A stretch of 64,000 bases of DNA from Isoetes taiwanensis (GCA_021234155.1 JAJEKV010000424.1:126001-190000), one strand, 5' to 3'. Shown: positions 37,483 to 49,999, counted from the stretch's first letter. Notes: a model not told the origin generated them from the letters alone. Translations and numbers: made by a program.

Positions 37483-39193
37483 ATGAATCCACAAGAGTTA
37501 GAAGGACTTAAGCTAGAAGCAGAGCCTAACATGAACCCTGAAGGACTTAGGCTAGAAGCGGAGTCTCACATGAACCCAGAAGCCGAGTCCTCTACTCAGA
37601 TGCAGAGAAAAGATCAAGAACCCAACAGCCATGGTCTTCCTTAAGACCCGCTTTGATGAATTGGCTTTGTGAGCAAATTTGTGCTGCCACCCATCTGAGT
37701 TAGAGTTGATTACTACAATAGACGAAGGATGGCTAGACTTCCACTCAACTCTCATGAAAGACGCTGAAAGAGCTTTTGGGCCTCGAATGATAGAGCTAGA
37801 ACACGGAAAGGGTGATGATTCGAAAGGTATGCACTGGATAGATGGCAATGTATTTCGCTGGCTTGGAAATATGATTCATGTGGTATAACTAGTCCTCGCT
37901 TGAGAGAGGCTCTAAAAGATAAGGCTGTTGCATGGAATACAACTTGGATTAATCGAAAGCTTAGAAAGAAAATTTATCAACCCCCTTACCTGGTTAAGAA
38001 AGTGTTGGCACAAATTATTAGAGCCAAAGTCCTGGTGAGACTGATAAAGAGTGGAAAAAAAGAAAAAGGGCAGATGCTAAGACTATATGGTTTGCAATGG
38101 TAGATTCCTCTCACAGGACTAGAATTGGTATAGGAACATATGGAGCGGTGTTCAAATGCAATATCTTGGATTCTAGTTTTCTTAAAAGCGAACCCTATTG
38201 TGTTAAATTTCAGAATGATGATGTGCGGTTAGATGCTGCGAGGTCCGATGTGATAGTAAAGGCCATGATGAAAAATATGAGGGAGAGGCAAATGCGAGGT
38301 TAGACATGGCTCTATCATCTTTTGCATTAGTCATTACCTTTGGATTGGAAAGAGCATGGTTGATATTTTCTTATTGGAATGGGGGTTCTTGTGCATCTCT
38401 TTTTGTCCATCATGGAGATAATGAGTTTGTGAGGCATGCATTTAAAAGATTAGGGTATAAGCCTAATGTGAAGGTCGATGTATTTAAGCTCGAGCAACGG
38501 AGGAAGCAAGAGTTATATGTTGCTCGAAGAGTGGGTGATCTAACTATGTCGTTTTTAAGCGGCTTGCTTAAGCTTGATAAAGAGCACCATTTACACATAG
38601 ACTTGCACCCGGGCAGTGTCTTGCTTCATTTTGACTTTGGGAAAAAGAAAGGATGCACGGACCCCAAGGCTATTTATATTGGTATCTGAGATTGGGGAGA
38701 AGAAAGGCTAATAGGTGAGCCAGTTGAAGTGAAGCGGTGGGTATACAAAGGCATGGATGGTCCTTGGCAAAAGGCCATTGAGAATGAAAGACTTGCCTAT
38801 CCGTACATGCATGATGATTTGTATTAGGGTCCCAAAAGAGATGGAACTAAGATGATGGCTGCAAGGGTCGATTTCGACCTCTTAGGGGCAGCCTATTTTA
38901 TCTATTACCTTGCTGATTTTGCACGCAAGCATTGTTTCTTAGAGGCTATGGGTACTACTAAACAAAGCCAGAGGTTTCGAAACATGGGCGATTATTTGAA
39001 GCACTGTGCCGAATCCCTAATACGAGACAAGGCACACAAGTTTGATCTGAACCAGCTACTGAACACCATGCGGAGCACTTCGAACTGCTCTCCAACACAT
39101 TGCACAAGATCCCAAATGGAATCATATTGGATTCCTCAAGTTGGGTTAGATGCAGACGATGCTGACCAGTCACGCTTAGCGTGCCATTTATGA
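37483..39193 (+). pseudogene. Divergent protein-kinase-like pseudogene
   Basis: Joined frames give about 550 residues. The N-terminus has three MNPE...LEAE-type repeats (37,483-37,590). The middle region is unassigned (TIDEGWLDFHSTLMKDAERA). From 38,100 a kinase-like fold appears: IGIGTYGAVFKC (glycine loop, 38,123-38,158), YCVKFQ (candidate VAIK lysine), LIFSYWNGGSCASLF (hinge-like), HLHIDLHPGSVLLHFDFGK (catalytic loop, ~38,588-38,645) and DWGEER (DFG-like, ~38,690). The HRD Arg is Ile and the catalytic-loop Asn is Ser, so it would be catalytically doubtful even if intact. The frame is broken near 37,647, 37,888, 38,100, 38,302, 38,689 and 38,826. I cannot name the subfamily. Confidence 0.6.
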
Positions 39194-39199
39194 GCTCTC

Positions 39200-40240
39200 T
39201 TGTATGTTATCCTAAAAGTCAAAAAATTTATTGATTGAACAATTGCTTTAGACACATTTAATAAAACATCCTTGGCATTTTATATATTAGTTTTCGTTGC
39301 ACTTGATTTCTTTTATAATTTATAAGTTATATTGAGTTGTTTTTTATTTTGTGCAGTTAACATAAAGTGTATCCGCAAAAAATTGAACAAACAACTTACT
39401 TATAAACCGTGCCAAACAAAAAGTATGTCTCAACAACTGAGTACGTCTCATCAGCAAGAGACTATTTCTCATCAGCAAAGAGAAGGAGCTGATCAACTTC
39501 TCCTTCACGTCCTCTTTGAGAACTCCAGACGGCTTTGTATTTCCTTCTCTATCTACATTATCAGAGGTTAGGGCACAACAGTTATAGAGAGCAGAGGAAC
39601 ATCCTAGAACAAATAAAGCGCGTGCAAGAGAGTTGCTGAGGCTGAGACAATGGCAGAATTGGCCAGGAAAGAAGATGCCACAATTACAGAGGTTCATGGA
39701 GTTGCATGTGACATGGGCCCAGGTTGTTGCCCGCAAGGGGCGGATTACGAGGATGTTAAGGCTAATTTAGACGCCAAATAGTTTGATGCCGATTGGCCAA
39801 GCAGGAGAGCAGGCAAGTATAAAGCATACGACTACAAGATCCCTGAAGTCCGAGCTAAAGCTTTGGAGAGATTGGTCCAAGTGAAAAGAACGATGATAAA
39901 AAATCATTTGCCAAGCAAGTGTATTATGAGATTGTGAAGGGGGAGCCTGTAAATTATGCTAGCAGAAAATGGAAGTAAGGAAGCGGTAGTGGCAGCAATA
40001 AGAGAGTGAAGCAGATGAATGATTCTGAAAGCGCCTTGGGTGATGAACCCGTAACTATAACTTATTTGCTCCTTGATGCTATAAAACTGTTATCGTGGCA
40101 GGGGTTGCAGCAGCAGGTGTAGTGACCGAAGAGGCAGATCTCAAGGCTCAGTTAGAAAATGAAAGAAGTCAAAATCTTACTCTGTCAAAGGAGAACTTGT
40201 GCTTAAAAGACCGTGCGAATGCTCATGACAAGCAGTGTTG
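39200..40240 (+). other. Unassigned protein-like region, possibly the 3' part of the kinase-like locus
   Basis: Frames between 39,640 and 40,250 read MAELARKEDATITEVHGVAC, FDADWPSRRAGKYKAYDYKI and LKAQLENERSQNLTLSKENL; the last is a likely coiled coil. They are interrupted by stops and match nothing I can name. Their order on the same strand as the kinase-like pseudogene suggests one decayed gene or transposon. Confidence 0.3.
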
Positions 40241-41040
40241 TCAGGTACGTTTAGTACAGTACGGGTATTATATGTACTTAACGTATTAATACCGTATGTA
40301 TACCTCTCATTTAAAAAGTACTTTAAATACATTTTTTAGAATTATAAAATACTTATTAAATACGTAAAATACGTACTTTATGTACAGTACATTAAGTACT
40401 TCCTGTAATTTTTTAGAACTATTATTTCTTGTATTGCAGTTGAAATAGTTGCAATAACAACTAATATGAAGAACTTCAAGTTTTAAATCATGAATTAAAA
40501 TATATTACTCTAGAAAATTAAGTATTTCTCAAAGTTTTCAATCCAAAATATGTCTATTTAAGAGTTATATATATTCCAGTTTGCAATCTACACCCACAGA
40601 CAAATAAATTTAAGTAATTGTTGCTCATTTGTTGCATCCGAAGCTATTAATTGTTGCTGACCTCTGTATTTCTTTCCTGGCATGAATGCAAGCTACTGAA
40701 GTATTAAGGAGAAGATCTGCCTCCTGCCATGACAAAACAAGAAGAAAGGTGGGTCTGCATCTCCATCTCCAATCCGATTCTATGGCTGGGGTAAGAAGAA
40801 ATAGGGGCGAAACGCAGAGGTTTTGGGTTTTTATTTGCAAGAAGATTGGATTTTTTTTTTTTATTTTTTTTTTTAACTACAATTCCATTTTTCCTAATGT
40901 CTAAAGTCTCCTAATGTCCCTTTTTACTTCTAATGTATAATTTTACCAATTCTATTGGTCTAATGTCATTTGGACACTTTTTTTTAAAGTACATATTATA
41001 CGTACTGTACATATTAATATGTTAAGTACGGTATTAATAA
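40240..41040. repeat. GTAC-rich segments with an 18-bp inverted repeat (possible MITE)
   Basis: Positions 40274-40291 (GTACTTAACGTATTAATA) and 41012-41029 are inverted copies with one mismatch. Both ends are crowded with GTAC/TACGTA strings. The interior is AT-rich with T-runs at 40,850-40,875. This could be a non-autonomous DNA transposon, but I find no secure terminus or target duplication. Confidence 0.35.
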
Positions 41041-41099
41041 AACAAGAGCTCATTTTAACCTGTCAACTTATAGGTATAGTATGTATAGTACTGTGAGGA

Positions 41100-41850
41100 A
41101 GGTGCGGGGCCGATTATGCAAGCGTAAAATCTGGGTATGTAAGCGACACTAATGACAAGATGGCTGCATGTATATATGCAAAAAATAGCGGAACCACGAA
41201 GAATCGACTTGCAAGCTTTGGGTAGGGGAAAATACGGTGTTGAGGGTAGATAATGAACATATGCATGCGGTTTGACGAGCCTTAGATTCAACGATCCCTT
41301 TTTAGAGTCTCGAAGGCATAATGGGGGTATTGCATACCTCCCTCCCGAGTACCTATATGAGAGCCAGTGAGAGCCATTCCTGCTGCTAAAATTACTCTCT
41401 GCTCTGCTATTCTAAAGACTCCTTAATCGTTCGAACTAAAGGCCAACATGTATATATGCAAAGGAGCAAGCTCACATTTTTAGAATTTCATATGTTACAT
41501 CGACATTTCTTAAAAAGTTTCGTTAGTTGAAAATGTTTGTGTATGGGAAGGAAGGACAAGAACCTATAGGTCTCTAGGAATCCAAGGTCGAAAAACTCGG
41601 GAAGGGGTAATCTCACTTCACATATTGCGGCATCGGTCGAACATAAAACCCACACCTTAAAAGGCTGGCCAGTTTCCCAAGAAGTATATTGACTCAACAC
41701 TTTGGTAGTTGTTTTGCTTACATAAAAAATTTCTCGGTCTTGGGAAATGTTTTTGCCATATTTTTGGCGTATTATACTTCAAATTTCTTAGTATCTTTTT
41801 CGAATAATACGTATTGCATATAAGATATATGCAGTATTGAACCTATCCCT
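41100..41850. other. No recognised feature
   Basis: No conserved protein block, RNA gene or repeat is apparent. The sequence leads into the LINE relic on the right. Confidence 0.35.
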
Positions 41851-41989
41851 GTTCATATCTCGATTTCTGATGCTTGGGATGTCATAATAGAGGGGCTGCG
41901 AGAGGCACCTTTTTGGTGGGATCTTGCTAAACTCTCTATGCTGGAGGAGAATGATTTGCCAAGCATGTCTTAAGTAACACGCATATCTA

Positions 41990-43310
41990 TATGTAAAACT
42001 ACGCCATTCTTGCTCCCCAATCAAAATTTCAGGAAATTGTGGGTGTTATCAGAATTTTTATTTGGGGTGGAAATGAAGCAGGGGTTGTGGTAAAGATTGC
42101 ATGGTCTAAGTGTATAAAACCTAAGTTTGCTGGAGATTTGGGCATGATATCCATTTGCAGAGTAAAGTTTTGATCTCAAAATTCATTTGAAGGCTTCTCG
42201 TGGGTAAGTATGATTCTCTTGGGTTATGACTTATTGCACAGGCTCTTACCCATTGTATTCCTTTTGGTAAAGTCACACCTAAATCTGTTTTTCCATGGAG
42301 TCTATTTTATGCGTTGCAGCCTTACCATAATGCTTCTCCATTTTTAAAGGGATTTTCAGATTCCTGGCACACAATTAAAACATTATTTCACATCAGTCTA
42401 GTCGCTTGTGCTCAGTTGGATGCACCTTGTTGATGGATCTCTCTGGCAGAGAATGCACCACTTTGTGCTATAATGCACCCATTGACTCAACGACGTTGGA
42501 AAATGGCAGGAATCTTCACAATTGCAGCATGGTATGACTCAGGCCAACTGCTATCATGGGAGGCGTTTCAGCTAAAGTTTTGTTGGGGCGATGTGATAGA
42601 GCTCTTTGGCAAAAAGTTACTGACTATCTACAACCTATTCTGCCACACCAAGCAGATATGTTGATATGGGTTTGTCATGAGGAGGTTAAGGAGTGCAAAC
42701 TTGTGAAAACACTATATAAGTTATTGCTTGATACTGATATTCTTTGGTGGCAGATTCTTTATCAATATCTTCGGGGTTAACGTGCTTGTCCACAAGTTTA
42801 ACCCTAGAAAATCAGATCAATGTCCAGTATGCAAGTGTGAATCTGAGACCATTGAACACTGCTTCTTTATATGTGATCACTTCAGACAGGCATGGGGTTG
42901 ATTGTTCTCTCTTTTTCAAGCTTCCTTAAGTCAACAAGTGCTCTTGGCAATTTACCCAAGTACTTGGACGGAGTTACAAAGCCAAACTTTTCATCTTGTA
43001 GCTGGGTGGTTGCTTTGGACTATCTGGAAAAGACGAAGACTACTAATCCTTAAAGGTTTGGATGTGGCAGATAAATGTGTTCTCCAAGAAGCTCAAGGTC
43101 ACATTGCTAAGTCGTGCCAATGTTCTTCACTTGCTCCTCGTAAGAGGCGATTAATCTTTGAGGAGTATTTGGATGTGCGCTCTTATGCTTAGGCAGGTTG
43201 CTTCACTCGGTGGGTCTCTGCTTATCTGCTGAGATTTTATTCCTGTCTTTGCACTTATACTTGTACTTCATTCTTTGATTAAATAAAGTCTGACATCCTT
43301 CAACAAAAAT
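41990..43310 (+). mobile_element. LINE relic: RT C-terminus, zf-RVT domain and 3' end
   Basis: The translation gives IFIWGGNEAGVVVKIAWSKC near 42,050-42,110, which matches the same block in the 25.8-28.3 kb relic. It then gives MLIWVCHEEVKECKLVKTLY, then SDQCPVCKCESETIEHCFF and ICDHFRQAW near 42,812-42,895, the zinc-binding zf-RVT domain of plant LINE tails. Next comes HLVAGWLLWTIWKRRRLLIL at about 42,990-43,050. The 3' terminus is AATAAAGTCTGACATCCTTC at about 43,283-43,302, then an A-rich tail. It is 5'-truncated and frame-broken. Confidence 0.85.
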
Positions 43311-43573
43311 AAAATAAAATAAACCAACATGATAAAATGAAGCCAAGAGGCAATCCTAGTACCAGATATGCCTAGTGTGGCAACGTTTGCATAGTTGTAG
43401 TTTGCCTAGAGAGTATGCATAACAAGATAAGATGAGGCGAAATAGTGTTCTTAGTGAATGTTGTGGTACAAGTTTGGTGGAGGAAGCATGGAACATAGAA
43501 CTAGAGACACATTCAAATTAGAACAGTATTTTACACATTTTGTTCACTAGATTAAAACATATATTTCTATGCC

Positions 43574-43615
43574 CCAAGCCCAAGCCCAAGCCCAAGCCCA
43601 AGCCCAAGCCCAAGT
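43574..43615. repeat. (CCCAAG)n minisatellite
   Basis: Seven near-perfect hexanucleotide units. The surrounding 43,320-44,120 has no other recognisable feature. Confidence 0.95.
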
Positions 43616-44122
43616 CCACATATATCTCCAATTAGAAGGTGAGAGCTAAAGGGACCACTTAATAGATGTCGGAAGGATATCACGATTGACAAGTAGTTTA
43701 TACATAGAGTTCACGAGCCTATGATCGTAAATACTTTGGTGGGAAATCCACATGCACCCTTCATTAGGCTCCGGAGCAACAAATGACAGAATACCAACAA
43801 CCCTTTGCAAATAGATTTGTCCTATCAAGACAACAAGAATTTGGTTTGAAAGATCTCCCATGACACTAACTGTCCAGAATCATACCATGGCCCAACTGTC
43901 TAGATTCCCACCAAAATGTACAGGTTGATATTAGTGTTGTGTTGCCTTCCCTCCCCGCCCTCTAGAACCCTTCTTATTCAACAAAACTTCTAAATTAGAA
44001 TCTCAACAATATCATCACTTCTCCATGCATAAACATTGTTGCAACTTGGGCACATATGTGTGTGCCTCACATATATATAAGATGGCCTATTCTCAAATTT
44101 TCTCATTCTATGTCGTAGCTAA

Positions 44123-44868
44123 TGTGACCGTTCCCCTAAAATATATGTTATAAATACGTATATTCTAGGCCACGTCACTATACAAACCTACCTTAGTAGC
44201 CTTGTATACCTTAGTGTGTCGATAAGGGAGCATGGCTAAGTTATTTTATATAACTTTGCCAACCTTAGGATGGAACCATTTCCACATGGGCCCATCTTAT
44301 TGGCCACCCGCCACATAGACGTGCCCTATTGGAGCCACATGGCATGACATGGAAACCCTAACCTACTAATGGGCAAGCCCTAACCCTAGGCCATTTTTTG
44401 GCTCCAACAGTCCTAGAACACTGTTCACACTTGAAATTCCGTTGAGAATCATCTACTGCGGCACAGAATAGCTCAGCAGCTCCAGAAGCGTGTATGTGAT
44501 AGAGGAAGTGGGAACTACTTCGAACCACTTGCAGAGCCATGGAGATGCCAGGAGCGGGTGGAAGTTCCTCCAGAGGCGGTATTTGGAGTAGTTTCCTTAG
44601 TAGATCATCCGGAAGTTAGGACTCGGATGTTTTAATATCTCGTATCTCCGGTAGAGCCCTCCTAGAAGCCTCGGTTTGGATCTTGAACCCTAATTAATGA
44701 ACCCTAACTATAAGATAAAATAAGATGCATGTGATTAGAATTAGATGTTGTTCTCATTTATTATCATGTTATGTGGATATATGATGTTGGTTGATCATGT
44801 TTGTTCCTCTTTTATTTAGAATGGGGGGTAGAGACCTAGTAGCCTTGTTTAGATGATGCATAAATGAC
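44123..44868 (+). mobile_element. LTR-like repeat, copy B (plus strand)
   Basis: Starts TGTGACCGTTCCCCTAAAAT and is the inverted counterpart of 24,600-25,340, with co-linear similarity to GGTAGAGACCTAGTAGCC and TTAGATGATGC near 44,825-44,865. Similarity then stops, so the copy is truncated or the following sequence is different. The two copies lie about 19 kb apart in opposite orientation. Confidence 0.6.
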
Positions 44869-44869
44869 A

Positions 44870-47800
44870 TCCTTGGCTACCATATTGTTTGGAGGAAGGA
44901 CTATAAATAGATGAGCGCTTAGGCCTTATGGGCGAGAAGGACAACAATGAGACCTCATTGACGTACCAAGAGTTTCCAATTGAGGGGCGGGGCGACACTC
45001 CTGAGAGAGAACAATGCCGGATGTGGAGGGAAAAGGCAAAGTTTTTAGCAACAACAACCATTCATATCAGAAGAAGAGTTCCAAGAAATCCAAAGGAAAT
45101 TATACAAGCCAGGCAGAGGATCAAGCACGAGCTGGCCTCTTAGATCAAGCAGCGTGAGGGAAAAGGTTCACTCAATTTAGAGAGCAATGTCATGATGCAG
45201 CGACCTATTGGCAGTGGATATTATTGGCAAGGAAATAGGGGAAGGAAAAGCAAAGACAGGACCCCAAAGAGGGGAAAGCCCTTCGATGCTACCTTCCAGC
45301 CCTACGCCAAGGGCAGATGATAGTGTTCCACAAGGAGTTCAGCCCAAGGGGGGGAAGAGGCTGTCGCCCTCCTCATTGCACCATCGGGTTTTGACAAGCA
45401 TGCCAAGATAAGATAGAATACATATCACATTATTCTCTTTAAGAGGTCACTAGCACTATACAGTTTGGATTTTGCATGAGGGCATCTACGGGGCGGCGCT
45501 CGCCGCTTCTAGTGGAGGTGCCTCTCACCCATCCACCAAAGCATGCGCGCAGCGGACATCCACCATGACACGAACTTCTTCCGGCGGGCAGCTCAAGCGC
45601 CAGGCGACCCCGGAGAAAGGGGCCGCCGCCCCCTCATTTGGCTCGAGCTTTGGAGGAGGATCTTCACGAAACATCCTCATGAGGGCAAACATGGTAGCGA
45701 GGGCCATGACAGCTAAAAGACATCAAGCTTGTAGTAACTTAAATAGTTTAAATCATCAAGTATATTGATTTTAACTTTTGAGTTAAAATTGTATAACTAT
45801 GATTAATAGAAATAATATTGCAATCTTATAAATCCTATTTTATCTTGTTTTCTTTTATGTTTGAAATAAATCAACATAGGAGTATCATAATGACAAGTAA
45901 CTCTGAATGATAAGCATGTGTGATTAATACTTGCAGCTAAAAACTTCGGTTCAGCTTCGCAGATCCAGGAGAACCAAGGCCGGCAATGCAATTGGCTATC
46001 CAGGAACTTGTTTGGTAGAGAACCTGATGAAGAGGAGGACATGTCGACAGAGACCATAAATAGGTGACGGGTACAGATACGTAACCAGATGACGCAGCTT
46101 GTGCAATGGACTACACCACTCGTGCAAGCTCAGGAGTGTGAGCATATGCCACCTCCACCACCACCCGGAGGGAGGCGGGCGAGGGGACCAACCGAAGCGA
46201 AGGTAGCACCCGGTGGCACATAGGGGCGGAAAAGAAAGACAAGAAGCGGAGGGAGCCCTAGACCTTAGAGCTCCAGCCCAAGTAGTACTCTAGACAGTGG
46301 CCCAAATAGCAGTCCAAAGAGTGAATCAGACGGCTCTCATGGCAGGCCCACCCTTCTGCAATAGAAAACTAATTCTGCAAACCTTATAGTCACATACAAT
46401 CCCAAGCCAAAGTGCTACATATTTTTTCTTTCTTGGTTGGTCCAATGCAAATGATGCTCATCACCTTCTTAATGGTTCATGGGCATGGTTGCCCATACTG
46501 TCCCAAACCAACAAAAAAAAAAAAATTGTCTACCCTTTTAATGGTTCACGCACATGGGTGCCCATACTGTTCCAAGCAAAGCCGTGGTGAGCAGCATTTG
46601 TTTTGAGCTAAAAAAAAAAGCCAACAAAGAAAAATTATCTAGCTTTTTAAGGGTTCATCCGCATGGATGCCAACAACATGCTCTTTTTGGCAACAGGTTA
46701 GGATTCCGAATCAAAGACATCTTGCACCTGTAGGGGGGATTGTCATGAAGGTTTTGGGGCATGGAAAACAGCAACAACATGTTTAGGTTTTGTCATCTTA
46801 CAGGAATTGGCTCTGGGGTTTCGAATTCTGACAATAAACCTTACAGATCTCCATATTTTGTTAGAAATATATATATATATGGAACCCATCTTTTAATCGA
46901 GATGGGGTGCCCACACTAGGAGCATAAAAACTTAGCGTAATGGACAATAAGTGTTTTCCGCAGAATTGATGTGATTTCGGATCTTGGGTTGACCATTAAT
47001 CTACCGTACAAATAGAAACCCTAAGTATTTTTCTTGGCATTGACATGATTTTGGATTTTGGGTTGACCATTATAGGTTTCTTTAGATGCTAAATTTTTAT
47101 ATCTCTATAGCTATGCATGTTAGTGTGTATATATCTCAGATTTTGCTAGAACGTAGACGCACTTACCTTGACGTAATGTGGAATGGGAAGAGGGAGTTGA
47201 TTCGGTGTGAGCATGGCAGGCTGCTCGCCTGCCCGGCCGCTTGCCTTGGTCACACTAGAATCAACGACCTCACATTTCATTTCACAACGCCAAGGTAAGC
47301 GTCAAGGTTTTAGCTATCGAACTTGCTTGGCGTTTTTTATGTCAATGTTTCAACTATGGTGCTAGAGTTTTGCTTGGTGTTTTTGAGGTCAAGGTTTCAG
47401 CTCAATGGCATACCGAGTTGTTTGGCTTGACTGTCGGCCAGGTGCACAGGCGCAGAGGTAACTGGTTGTAACAGGTTGGACTAGAATGCTTCAACGATGT
47501 TACCATTCTTGGATAGAATGGTCACCACGTGGCGGGATGGGATTGGTTCATTGGTTCAGACACAAGAATGCTGACCAACTTACCTTGACGGTATCTTTTT
47601 CACCATCGATCGATCTACGTGGCAGCCACCCTGGCAACCTTGGGGGCGGACTTTCCTCTTGGCTACGTCGATCTGCCGGACTAGGGCCTTTCTCTTCCGC
47701 ATGCCTCAATTCGATTCCGTCCACCATTTTCCCTGCACAGCTCCCCCCACCAATAGAATCGCGTTTTGGGCGCCCATTGTACAGGTAAGACTGCCCATTC

Positions 47801-47930
47801 CTGGTGTTTCTAGCATAAACTTAATCGCTTTTAGCATCGGACGTGATTGTTTTTTTTTTTTTTTTCCTTGGCAAATCTGAATTGGGTGTTTTGGCTTTCC
47901 AAGGCTTCTGATTTCATTTGTGCCACATTT
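44870..47930. other. No firm gene; some repeat structure and upstream region of the AlgH-family gene
   Basis: Short frames (44,928-45,143 and 45,472-45,768) have no recognisable domain. Around 46,471, 46,541 and 46,649 a motif like AATGGTTCATGGGCATGG followed by TGCCCATACTG recurs three times with decay. The part nearest 47.9 kb probably contains the promoter and leader of the gene that follows. Confidence 0.35.
47526..47533 (+). promoter_or_regulatory. G-box / ABRE-like element upstream of the AlgH-family gene
   Basis: The sequence CACGTGGC is an exact G-box with ABRE context about 410 bp before the start codon at 47,938. A second ACGTGGC core follows at about 47,619-47,625. Such elements bind bZIP and bHLH factors in plants and are common near light- or ABA-responsive genes; function here is inferred from sequence only. 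Confidence 0.4.
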
Positions 47931-47937
47931 ATTTTAG

Positions 47938-49996
47938 ATGGAGGTTGCATATTTGAGGAATACTAGTATCTTCGGTGTTAACGGCCATTCTTACTTGTCT
48001 CCAATAAGTAAGGAACGGTTTGGAACAAGATCTTGCCGTATTTCAGTCGTTAGGTCCAAGTCGTTTGGGCGAAATAAAGGTACTCTGTGTGGGAACCAGG
48101 ATTGTGGCGTGCTGCTTTTACAGGATTCAATTGCAACTACTAGTTGTCAGGCAAGCTATCAGAATCTGTGCAAAAATATTTGAAGTCATTCACACAGAGT
48201 TCATATGGGGAGATAGAAAAGAGTTAAATTTAGGTATGCCACTGAACGTTGTTTCCCAGAGGAGTATTTGTGCATTCTCATTCTTCATAATGCCATCAAT
48301 GCAGGTAGCATAGCTTTCTTACCTGATGCTGGAATTGTCAAATTATTGTTAAACTTAAAATTTGATCTTGAGAGGGACCATGTAACATGTTGGATATGCA
48401 TGCTACACACACGTATGAAGCAAGAGAGGTAGGGAAACGTACATTTACTATCTAATGGATGAATGCAGGGATATGCTTGCCCTGTTGGAAGAACTGGCAA
48501 TAGAACTATGTGCCTGTCTTTATTTCCTTATGCTTATCAAAGAAAACGTAAAAGCAAGGGAATTGTATAAGTAGGAGTTTTGAAATGCTTAGGCACCCAG
48601 ATGAAGATGACTATAGAGTTCCAAATGAAGATTGTAAAAGACACTGACTGGTGCAGAATAAGGATATTTTTACGGTGATAGGTATCAGATCAGTTTACTC
48701 GGATTACAACCCAAGCTTTTCTTGCATTAGTGGGATATAAGCTGCTTGATTTGAATCACTCTCATGTCATTCCTATCATATCAGTGATAGGCCATTAAAC
48801 ATAAAAGCAGGGGCATTGCATAAGTAGGAGCTTTGAAATGCTTAGGCACCCAGATGAAGATGATTATGGAGTTTCAAAGACACTGGCTGCGTGCAAAATA
48901 AGGATATTTTTACGGTTATAGGTATTAGATCAGTTTACTTGGATTACAACCCAAGCTTTTCTTGCATTAGTGGAATATGAACTGCTTGATTTGAATCACT
49001 CTCATGCCAGTTCCTGCTTGATTGTTGAGAATAAAAACAAGCCCGACAAGTTGCACCGTGGATCATTCTGGTGATGCTGGAACAGATTTAGCCAATCAAG
49101 CAGATAACACGTTAAGCCACCTTTAAGAATTACACTCTATAGAATGTAAAACATATGGACTTATGCATTTTGTATTTCTCTTTGCAGGATCAAGACATGC
49201 CTGTAAGGCTTCTATGGAGGGCAGTTCTGGTCATTCCAATTCAGAAGGCGAGGAGCCTACTGGAAATAGGAATGGTGATATATCTACCGACTGACTGGCG
49301 AAGCTTTCCGGCTAAGCTAGTTGCAACAGAACAATTGCAGAATGACACACCTGTTGCTTCAGATGAGAAATGTGAAAGGGGTACCAGAACTTTAGGTAAA
49401 CGTTGGGAGCATCCTATTCTTAAAGCTGAAGCAGGATGTATCCTTATAGCTACAGAGAAGCTTGATGAGTTGTCTATTTTTGAAAGAACAGTAATTATAC
49501 TGTTGGGTGCTGATTCTAACAAAACAAATGAAGGGCCATTTGGCTTAATTTGATTAGACTCCTTTCTCGTTCGGTGAAAGATCTGCAACCAAAGCATGAA
49601 GGTCTTTTGGAAGCTTTTGGCAGTAGTCAAGTATACTTTGGAGGGCCTCTTGAATCTGATTTGATTCTTTTATTTCAAGGGACGGATAAGATACCTGGTT
49701 ATCAGGAAGTTATTCCTGGTGTACATTATAGTGCATCTGATGGTTTAGGTGAAGCAGTGAAGTTAGTGAATGGGGGATTAAATTCTCCAGATAATTTCAG
49801 GTTCTTTTTTGGGTATGCAGGGTGGGGTCCTGGCCAATTGGAAAGAGAAGTAGAAGATGGTTATTGGTATGTCGCTGCATGCAGTACCAACTTTTTTGTT
49901 TCGTCTCCATCAGCAAGTTTATGGGAAGAAATATTAAGGCTAATGGGTGGCGATTATGCTGAACTGAGCAAGAAACCAAAGCGAAAGCTTTATTAG
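47938..49996 (+). CDS. UPF0301/AlgH (DUF179) family protein, plant type, two exons with frameshifts
   Basis: Exon 1 is 47938-48079 and exon 2 is 49188-49996, giving about 316 residues. The splice is in phase (aaa-g | ga). Exon 1 is rich in Ser/Arg with few acidic residues, fitting a plastid transit peptide. Exon 2 carries the family signature: DWRSFPAKLVATEQ, LKAEAGCILIATEKLDEL, FERTVIILL, EGPFGLI, YFGGPLESDLILLF, GVHYSAS, FRFFFGYAGWGPGQLEREVE, DGYWYVAAC and LWEEILRLMGGDYAELSKKP. Length and motif order match plant members of this family; their biochemical role is not established. A tandem ACTG duplication near 49,287-49,294 creates a stop and shift, and one missing T near 49,550 breaks the frame at GPFGLI. 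The gene is otherwise well conserved. Confidence 0.88.
48554..49006 (+). repeat. Intronic direct duplication (~210 bp, two copies)
   Basis: Copies at 48,554-48,766 and 48,807-49,006 share AAGGATATTTTTACGG, GATTACAACCCAAGCTTTTC and TTGAATCACTCTCATG in order. They lie inside the intron of the AlgH-family gene. The second copy has an internal deletion of about 15 bp. Confidence 0.85.
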
Positions 49997-49999
49997 TTT

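Noticed and set aside
45472-45768. 98-codon Gly/Ser/Ala-rich frame
   Set aside because: It has low-complexity composition with no conserved motif; a chance frame in GC-rich sequence is as likely.
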